A DNA stretch of 17,535 nt. Origin: JBJXDT01 sp046153505 (GTDB lineage: Bacteria; Pseudomonadota; Gammaproteobacteria; Burkholderiales; Methylophilaceae). The notes beneath the pieces were generated by a model that did not search any database, was not told the DNA's origin, and saw nothing but the letters and a program-made list of their open reading frames with translations. The position numbers were made by a program, and so were the translations under genes. Shown here in pieces: positions 7,635-12,180 of this stretch. The DNA lies in NCBI GenBank assembly GCA_046153505.1, contig JBJXDT010000133.1, positions 1-17,535 on the forward strand, read 5' to 3'. Within the stretch, counting starts at the first letter, position 1; every line of letters begins with the position of its first letter.

Positions 7635-9182
7635 ATGTGTGGAATTTTAGGCATTGTAGGTAAAAACCCGGTGAACCAGTTGCTTTACGATGGGTTACTG
7701 GTCTTACAGCACCGCGGACAAGACGCTGCTGGCATTGTAACTTGCGATGGTAATACCTTTTTTATGCATAAAAACAATGGATTGGTGAAAGATGTTTTTC
7801 ATACACGCCATATGCGCAGTTTGGTCGGCAATGCGGGTATTGCACATGTGCGTTACCCTACGGCGGGCTCATCTAGCGCGGCTGAGGCACAACCATTTTA
7901 TGTGAATTCCCCGTTTGGTATTGTGTTAGGGCACAACGGAAATCTCACCAATTCCGAGCAATTAAAATCAGAGATGTTCCGTCAGGATTTGCGCCACATA
8001 AACACCACATCTGACTCTGAAGTATTATTAAATGTGCTTGCGCACGAGATTGAGAAAACCTCTAAAAGCGCAGTACTGAATACTGACATGGCGTTTGATG
8101 CAGTTGCAGGCGTGCATCGCCGTTGTAAAGGTGCATATGCGGTAGTCGCTATGATTGCTAATTTTGGCTTGCTAGCATTTCGTGATCCGCATGGCATTCG
8201 TCCTTTGGTAATTGGCAAGGCGGAGTCAGAAAAAGGTACAGAATACATCGTAGCCTCAGAAAGTGTGGCGCTTGATGTACTTGGTTTTAAAATGCTGCGC
8301 GATGTCGAGCCTGGTGAGGCTATATTTATTGATATGGAAGGCAATTTTTTTAGCCGTCAATGCGCAGAGAAGCCAAAACTTACACCTTGTATTTTCGAAT
8401 ACGTCTATTTAGCCCGTCCAGACTCTGTGATTGATGGTGTTTCTGTTTATCAAACGCGCTTAGACATGGGCGCCAGTTTGGCAGAGAAAATTAAACGTGA
8501 ATGGGCGCATTTGAAGATTGATGTGGTGATTCCGATTCCCGATACCAGTCGCCCGAGTGCGCTTCAGGTAGGGCTGGCACTGGGCTTGGATTATCGCGAA
8601 GGTTTTATCAAAAATCGCTATATTGGCCGCACTTTTATTATGCCAGGCCAAGCTTTGCGCAAAAAATCTGTGCGTCAAAAATTAAACCCAATCGGCATTG
8701 AATTTAAAGGCAAGAACGTACTTTTGGTGGATGATTCTATCGTACGCGGAACAACCTCACAGCAAATCGTGCAAATGGCGCGTGATGCAGGCGCAAACAA
8801 GGTGTATTTTGCATCTGCGGCACCACCAGTGCGCTTTCCTAATGTCTATGGTATAGATATGCCAAGTCGAGATGAATTGCTTGCTACTGGCCGTACAGAT
8901 GAGCAAATTTGCCAAGAAATTGGCGCAGACGCCTTAATTTATCAAGATTTAGATGCATTGGTTGACGATATTAAAACATCCAATCCAAATATCAAACAGT
9001 TTGATTGTAGTTGCTTTGACGGTAAGTACGTGACTGGTGATGTTGATGCAGCTTATTTAAACCGCATTGAAGCGGCGCGCGGCGACATGAACAAGAAGCA
9101 AAAGCCTGCAAACTCCAGCACGCAAATGGATTTGAATTTGGTTGGAGAAGAGGATGATGAAGCTGTGGAGCAAGTTTCCTAA
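7635..9182 (+). CDS. purF: Amidophosphoribosyltransferase PurF
   Basis: PurF makes 5-phosphoribosylamine from PRPP and glutamine, the first committed step of purine synthesis. In the 515-residue protein Met1 is followed directly by the nucleophile C2 (MCGILGIVGKN), so it is the type without a long propeptide. The glutaminase domain continues with HRGQDAAG, AHVRYPTAGSS and LGHNGNL. The phosphoribosyltransferase domain carries the PRPP motif VLLVDDSIVRGTTS (from about residue 362). The end matches the E. coli-type enzyme (FDCSCFDGKYVTGDV), followed by a non-conserved acidic tail. A Shine-Dalgarno-like TAGGGG at 7618-7623 precedes the ATG. Read-through transcription from purF would pass through the riboswitch and terminator before metZ. 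Confidence 0.97.
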   Translation: MCGILGIVGKNPVNQLLYDGLLVLQHRGQDAAGIVTCDGNTFFMHKNNGLVKDVFHTRHMRSLVGNAGIAHVRYPTAGSSSAAEAQPFYVNSPFGIVLGHNGNLTNSEQLKSEMFRQDLRHINTTSDSEVLLNVLAHEIEKTSKSAVLNTDMAFDAVAGVHRRCKGAYAVVAMIANFGLLAFRDPHGIRPLVIGKAESEKGTEYIVASESVALDVLGFKMLRDVEPGEAIFIDMEGNFFSRQCAEKPKLTPCIFEYVYLARPDSVIDGVSVYQTRLDMGASLAEKIKREWAHLKIDVVIPIPDTSRPSALQVGLALGLDYREGFIKNRYIGRTFIMPGQALRKKSVRQKLNPIGIEFKGKNVLLVDDSIVRGTTSQQIVQMARDAGANKVYFASAAPPVRFPNVYGIDMPSRDELLATGRTDEQICQEIGADALIYQDLDALVDDIKTSNPNIKQFDCSCFDGKYVTGDVDAAYLNRIEAARGDMNKKQKPANSSTQMDLNLVGEEDDEAVEQVS

Positions 9183-9195
9183 GTAAAAAAATTTC

Positions 9196-9224
9196 TTGAC
9201 CATGCCCATCAATAGGCATAAGAT
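9196..9224 (+). promoter_or_regulatory. Sigma70-type promoter for the metZ leader
   Basis: The -35 box TTGACC (9196-9201) and -10 box TAAGAT (9219-9224) are separated by exactly 17 bases. A start about 7 bases after the -10 box would be at base 9231, the first base of the main helix of the riboswitch aptamer. The fit of promoter to RNA element supports both. Confidence 0.7.
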
Positions 9225-9229
9225 TAAAT

Positions 9230-9307
9230 TGCGCTGATTTGAGTGGCCAACATTAAACAAAGCCTAACTCAGCTTGCGAGCGCATAATAAATTCTGCTAA
9301 AGCGAGG
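9230..9307 (+). promoter_or_regulatory. SAM-II-type riboswitch aptamer upstream of metZ
   Basis: The sequence matches the conserved SAM-II core as recalled from the metX riboswitch of known structure. GCGCTGATTT (9231-9240) provides the P1 arm and the L1 triplex strand. TTGC then precedes the return arm AGCGC (9279-9283). ATAATAAA (9284-9291) is followed by GCTAAA (9296-9301). P1 pairs 9230-9235 with 9279-9284. The pseudoknot pairs GC 9276-9277 with GC 9296-9297, TT 9274-9275 with AA 9300-9301, GC 9272-9273 with GC 9302-9303, and CTC 9268-9270 with GAG 9304-9306. SAM-II elements bind S-adenosylmethionine and switch off methionine synthesis genes, and the next gene is metZ. The aptamer is longer than the compact form because a hairpin is inserted at about 9240-9271. 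Other riboswitches with a related core (SAM-V, SAM/SAH) are less likely. Confidence 0.85.
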
Positions 9308-9315
9308 TAAAAAAG

Positions 9316-9350
9316 AACCCGTTTTAGCTCTTTGCTTAAACGGGTTTTTT
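9316..9350 (+). terminator. Intrinsic terminator, expression platform of the metZ riboswitch
   Basis: AACCCGTTT (9316-9324) pairs perfectly with AAACGGGTT (9338-9346). The hairpin continues with AGC/GCT after one mismatch, closes with a 5-base loop, and runs into a T-tract ending at 9350. Its left arm plus inner loop, CGTTTTAGC (9320-9328), is complementary (one G-U) to GCTAAAGCG (9296-9304) in the aptamer, giving an alternative antiterminator. It is also the only terminator seen after purF. Confidence 0.88.
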
Positions 9351-9382
9351 AATGCCCGTTGGAAATATGATTTGAGAACAAG

Positions 9383-10561
9383 ATGACAGATAAACAATAC
9401 CACCAAGAGACCTTGAGTGTTCGTGCGGGTTCTGAAAGCACTGAGTTTGGTGAGAACTCAGAGGCACTTTTTTTAAACTCTAGTTTTCTTTTCAAAAGTG
9501 CAGCGCAAGCTGCGGCACGCTTTGGAGGCACCGAACCGGGTAATATTTACTCGCGTTGTACTAACCCCACCGTCACCATGTTTCAAAACAAACTGGCGGC
9601 CTTAGAGGGCGCAGAGCAATGCGTCGCCACTTCTAGTGGCATGTCGGCGATATTAGCTTGCGTAATGGGCATTTGCAGCGCTGGCGACCATGTAGTGGCA
9701 TCGCGCAGTATATTTGGCACTTCGGTGCAACTGTTCAGCAATATTCTCGCGCGCTGGGGCTTGCAGGTTACTTTTGTTTCCTTAACCAATCCAGCAGAAT
9801 GGCAAAAAGCTTGCACATCCAAAACCAAATTATTTTTTGTCGAAACGCCCTCTAATCCGTTAACCGAGGTTTGCGATATTCGTGTGTTGTCAGAAATCGC
9901 CCACAATGCAGGTGCTTATTTGGTGGTGGATAATTGTTTTTGTACGCCCGCTATTCAAAAACCGTTAGATTTAGGGGCGGATATCATTATTCACTCGGCC
10001 ACTAAATATATTGACGGGCAGGGCAGATGTTTGGGCGGTGCCGTGCTTGGTACAAAAGCAGTGATGGAGCCTGTATATGGATTTTTACGCACAGCAGGCG
10101 TCACCATGAGTGCCTTTAATGCTTGGGTGTTCTTAAAAGGCTTGGAAACCTTGCATGTGCGTATGGAAGCACATTCGACGCGAGCGGTCGCATTAGCGAC
10201 CTGGTTAGAAGCGCAACCGAATGTTGCCCGTGTGTATTACCCCGGCTTAAGCTCACATCCGCAACACGCGCTTGCCATGAAGCAACAATCAAGTGGTGGT
10301 GGCATTGTGAGTTTTGAGGTGAAACCAAAAGCAGGTCAAACCGCGCAAGAGGCGGCATGGGCGCTGATTGATGCCACAAAGTTGATTTCGATTACTGCGA
10401 ATCTAGGTGATGCCAAAAGCACAATTACCCACCCAGCCACTACGACGCATAGCCGTGTTACTCCTGAAGCGAGGGCAGCGGCAGGTGTTAGTGATGGCTT
10501 GATTCGTATTGCGGTGGGTTTAGAGCATGTGGATGATTTGAAAGCGGATTTGAGGTTTTAA
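9383..10561 (+). CDS. metZ: O-succinylhomoserine sulfhydrylase MetZ
   Basis: MetZ is a PLP enzyme of the Cys/Met-metabolism family that makes homocysteine directly from O-succinylhomoserine and sulfide, bypassing cystathionine. At 392 residues it has the usual length. The PLP lysine is K208 in IIHSATKYIDGQGR. Other family marks are YSRCTNPTV, the SSGMSAI cofactor-binding loop, VETPSNPL, and the C-terminal SLGD-type motif, here ITANLGDAKSTITHPATTTH. Family members with the same fold (cystathionine gamma-synthase, O-acetylhomoserine sulfhydrylase) cannot be fully excluded. However, the MetZ length, the purF-metZ neighbourhood and the SAM riboswitch favour this call. Only a weak GAG (9374-9376) precedes the ATG. 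Expression is probably repressed by SAM through the leader. Confidence 0.92.
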   Translation: MTDKQYHQETLSVRAGSESTEFGENSEALFLNSSFLFKSAAQAAARFGGTEPGNIYSRCTNPTVTMFQNKLAALEGAEQCVATSSGMSAILACVMGICSAGDHVVASRSIFGTSVQLFSNILARWGLQVTFVSLTNPAEWQKACTSKTKLFFVETPSNPLTEVCDIRVLSEIAHNAGAYLVVDNCFCTPAIQKPLDLGADIIIHSATKYIDGQGRCLGGAVLGTKAVMEPVYGFLRTAGVTMSAFNAWVFLKGLETLHVRMEAHSTRAVALATWLEAQPNVARVYYPGLSSHPQHALAMKQQSSGGGIVSFEVKPKAGQTAQEAAWALIDATKLISITANLGDAKSTITHPATTTHSRVTPEARAAAGVSDGLIRIAVGLEHVDDLKADLRF

Positions 10562-10564
10562 AAT

Positions 10565-10613
10565 GGATGCCCTGCAAACCAATATCAATGAGGGTTCTAG
10601 GGCGTCTGTTTTT
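10565..10613 (+). terminator. Probable intrinsic terminator after metZ
   Basis: GGATGCCCT (10565-10573) can pair with AGGGCGTCT (10599-10607), two of the nine pairs being G-U. An inner AACC/GGTT helix (10577-10580 with 10593-10596) adds stability, and five Ts follow at 10609-10613. The loop is long and the T-tract short, so termination may be partial. Confidence 0.5.
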
Positions 10614-10676
10614 CATTATGAGTTTTGTAAGCGAAAAGCTTAACTTAATTTATCTCAGAAGATGTGTAATTTACTC

Positions 10677-10682
10677 TATAAT
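10677..10682 (+). promoter_or_regulatory. -10 box of a probable promoter for the SMR transporter gene
   Basis: A perfect TATAAT lies 78 bases before the ATG. The -35 region at normal spacing (CTCAGA, 10654-10659) is poor, so the promoter may be weak or activator-dependent. Transcription would start near 10689. Confidence 0.45.
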
Positions 10683-10693
10683 TAACGATGTAG

Positions 10694-10729
10694 GTACCGC
10701 TCTATTTTAGTGCTTCAGTCGCTCGGTAC
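10694..10729 (+). repeat. Inverted repeat / hairpin in the leader of the SMR gene
   Basis: GTACCG (10694-10699) pairs with CGGTAC (10724-10729). Inside it, AGTG (10709-10712) can pair with CGCT (10720-10723) around a 7-base loop, leaving a 9-base bulge on the 5' side. It lies in the predicted 5' untranslated leader, about 20 bases before the Shine-Dalgarno, and has no T-tract. It could be an operator or an RNA structure. It does not match any of the guanidine riboswitch classes that often precede SMR genes. Confidence 0.5.
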
Positions 10730-10759
10730 AAGTGGCTCGCGCTTATTTAGAGGTGACTT

Positions 10760-11089
10760 ATGGCTTATCCGCTCGCCGCATGGCTATTTTTGATTGCCAG
10801 TATTTTGTTCGAAGTATTTGGCATGCTTTCGCTCAAACACTCCAATGGCTTTGACAATTTATTTCCCACCGCAAGTGCTATTTCATGTTTTATAACATCT
10901 ATTTGGTTGATGTCTATTTCGCTTAAACAAATCGAAATGGGCATTACCTATGCAGTTTGGGCGGCTGCCAGCACTGCAATCGTCGCAGTATTGGGTGTTA
11001 TCTTTTATGCTGAAATAGTTACAACCTATAAAATGATTGGAATTACATTAATTGTAGTTGGTGTTATCTTGCTTAACTTAAGTTCGTAG
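10760..11089 (+). CDS. Small multidrug resistance (SMR) family transporter
   Basis: This 109-residue protein with four membrane helices is the size of an SMR dual-topology proton antiporter of the inner membrane. The membrane-embedded acidic residue is E18 (ILFEVFGMLSLKHSNGF), equivalent to E14 of EmrE. The conserved GITYAVWAAAS block lies in helix 3 and the helix-4 end VVGVILLNLSS is typical. A good Shine-Dalgarno (GAGGTGA, 10750-10756) precedes the ATG. It could export quaternary amines, guanidinium or polyamines; the Trp and Gly patterns that separate the guanidinium exporters are not decisive by eye, so no gene name is given. It stands alone between metZ and the convergent peroxiredoxin gene, outside the conserved gene train, and may be a later acquisition. 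Confidence 0.85.
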   Translation: MAYPLAAWLFLIASILFEVFGMLSLKHSNGFDNLFPTASAISCFITSIWLMSISLKQIEMGITYAVWAAASTAIVAVLGVIFYAEIVTTYKMIGITLIVVGVILLNLSS

Positions 11090-11158
11090 GCTGGGGTGAA
11101 TTGATTTTATGAACCCAAAAACTTCGAAAATATACAATTAATTAAATACAACACCAAA

Positions 11159-11182
11159 TAAAAAACGGAGCAAATGCCCCGT
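11159..11182 (-). terminator. Intrinsic terminator of the peroxiredoxin gene
   Basis: On the minus strand ACGGGGC (11182-11176) pairs with GCTCCGT (11171-11165), one pair being G-U, around an ATTT loop. A run of Ts follows. It lies about 30 bases beyond the stop codon. Confidence 0.85.
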
Positions 11183-11210
11183 TCTCTATTCAAACAATCA
11201 AACCTAACAA

Positions 11211-11813
11211 TTACAAATCTTTTGCGTTTTTAGCCAAGTATTTAGCCACACCCTCAGGGGATGCATCCATGCCTGCTTTCCCTTTTTTCCAGCCAGCTGG
11301 GCATACTTCACCATGTTCTTCAAAGAATTGCAGCGCATCAACCATGCGCAACATTTCGTCAATATCACGGCCCAAAGGCAGATCGTTAACCACTTGGTGT
11401 ACCACCACGCCTTTTTTGTTAATCAGGAATGAGCCGCGATAGGCCACACCGCCATCGGCTTCTACGTCATAAGCTTTGCAGATTTCATGTTTAACGTCCG
11501 CAACAAGCGGATAGCCCACTTTGCCGATACCGCCATTATTAACTGGCGTATTTTTCCATGCCAAATGCGTAAATTGTGAATCGATTGATACGCCAATCAC
11601 TTCCACACCGCGTTTTTTAAAGTCAGTCAAGCGGTGGTCAAATGCGATAAGCTCTGATGGGCACACGAAAGTGAAGTCGAGCGGATAGAAAAAGATTACC
11701 GCTGCTTTATTTTTGATGTGCTTTGCAAGATTAAAGTTCTCTTTAATTTCGTTATTGCCCATCACTGCGGCAGCGGTGAAGTCGGGTGCTACTTTGCCTA
11801 CTAATACGGCCAT
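11211..11813 (-). CDS. Typical 2-Cys peroxiredoxin (AhpC/Prx1 family)
   Basis: This cytoplasmic thiol peroxidase reduces hydrogen peroxide and organic peroxides. In the 200-residue protein the active-site motif P44-x-x-x-T48-x-x-C51 (FYPLDFTFVCPSE) holds the peroxidatic Cys. C171 in GEVCPAGW is the resolving Cys, and R126 in YRGSFLI completes the active site. The loop reads GGIG where the over-oxidation-sensitive eukaryotic type has GGLG, and the C-terminal YF motif is absent, so it is probably robust to over-oxidation. A strong Shine-Dalgarno (AAAGGAGA, 11826-11819) precedes the ATG. It is monocistronic, with its own promoter and terminator, divergent from gyrA. No ahpF is adjacent, so its reductant is not shown. 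Confidence 0.95.
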   Translation of the reverse strand: MAVLVGKVAPDFTAAAVMGNNEIKENFNLAKHIKNKAAVIFFYPLDFTFVCPSELIAFDHRLTDFKKRGVEVIGVSIDSQFTHLAWKNTPVNNGGIGKVGYPLVADVKHEICKAYDVEADGGVAYRGSFLINKKGVVVHQVVNDLPLGRDIDEMLRMVDALQFFEEHGEVCPAGWKKGKAGMDASPEGVAKYLAKNAKDL

Positions 11814-11859
11814 TTGAATCTCCTTTGTTGGTTAATTTATCAGGTGTTGTTGCAATGTT

Positions 11860-11872
11860 AAAGGTAACCTTT
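11860..11872. repeat. 13-bp palindrome in the peroxiredoxin leader
   Basis: AAAGGT-A-ACCTTT is a perfect inverted repeat with a one-base centre, placed just downstream of the predicted peroxiredoxin transcription start (about 11876, minus strand). An operator is possible but the binding protein is unknown. Confidence 0.4.
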
Positions 11873-11882
11873 CTGCGTAATG

Positions 11883-11910
11883 ATTCTACGCTTTATAGCT
11901 TATACGTCTA
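11883..11910 (-). promoter_or_regulatory. Candidate sigma70 promoter of the peroxiredoxin gene
   Basis: On the minus strand TAGACG (11910-11905) and TAGAAT (11888-11883) are 16 bases apart, with 4 of 6 and 5 of 6 matches to consensus. No clear OxyR-type repeat of ATAG/CTAT elements was found nearby. Confidence 0.45.
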
Positions 11911-12027
11911 GTTTAAAATTTTTATGACATGTATTAATAAAACTTATTGTAAATAATAATTTGATAATTTTAATTATACATTAAAACGGTATAAAAAAAT
12001 TGTGGAATTTATATTGGTAAAAACATG

Positions 12028-12044
12028 CTTTTAAGGCTTAAAAG
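12028..12044. repeat. Perfect 17-bp palindrome upstream of the gyrA promoter
   Basis: CTTTTAAG-G-CTTAAAAG has two 8-bp arms around a single G. It ends 24 bases before the extended -10 element of gyrA, so it overlaps or borders the -35 region, a typical place for a regulator site. Confidence 0.5.
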
Positions 12045-12067
12045 GGTGTCTTTTGATAGGCTAAACA

Positions 12068-12076
12068 TGTTAGAAT
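12068..12076 (+). promoter_or_regulatory. Extended -10 promoter of gyrA
   Basis: TGTTAGAAT contains TG, one spacer base and the -10 box TAGAAT (12071-12076). Extended -10 promoters tolerate a poor -35, and none with good spacing is seen here. Transcription would start near 12083, giving a leader of about 98 bases before the gyrA ATG. Confidence 0.55.
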
Positions 12077-12119
12077 TTGCGAGTTAAAACATACAAAAAA
12101 GCCTAATAAAAAGTGGAGT

Positions 12120-12136
12120 ATTTTGCAGTGCAAAAT
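12120..12136. repeat. Perfect 17-bp palindrome in the gyrA leader
   Basis: ATTTTGCA-G-TGCAAAAT has two 8-bp arms around a single G and lies about 45 bases before the gyrA start, downstream of the predicted promoter. As DNA it could be an operator. As RNA its one-base centre would have to open into a small loop, so a DNA-binding site is the simpler reading. Confidence 0.5.
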
Positions 12137-12180
12137 TTGCAAGATAATACATGGGCAATAGAATATAAACGGAAAGTCTA

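Larger units (their letters stand above)
11814..12180. other. 367-base AT-rich divergent intergenic region between the peroxiredoxin gene and gyrA
   Basis: No gene is seen here. It holds a candidate minus-strand promoter for the peroxiredoxin gene, an extended -10 promoter for gyrA, a 13-bp palindrome near the peroxiredoxin start site, and two perfect 17-bp palindromes flanking the gyrA promoter. Bases about 11934-12000 are almost entirely A/T with A- and T-runs, which suggests a curved or UP-like segment. The gyrA leader from the predicted start (about 12083) is close to 100 bases long. Confidence 0.7.

Noticed and set aside
9353..9375. Seven-codon frame between the riboswitch terminator and metZ
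   Set aside because: It has no ribosome binding site and no recognisable peptide; the metZ regulation is better explained by the riboswitch.
10562..10759. Guanidine riboswitch before the SMR gene
   Set aside because: CTAGGG-like bases at 10597-10602 recall the ykkC core, but they lie in the metZ terminator region upstream of the predicted promoter, and the other conserved blocks are missing.
11093..11116. Possible terminator of the SMR gene (GGGT...ACCC)
   Set aside because: Only four clean pairs, and on the plus strand it is followed by As rather than Ts.
12123..12148. Alternative gyrA promoter TTGCAG...GATAAT
   Set aside because: The spacing is only 14 bases, too short for a normal sigma70 promoter, and it lies across the palindrome.
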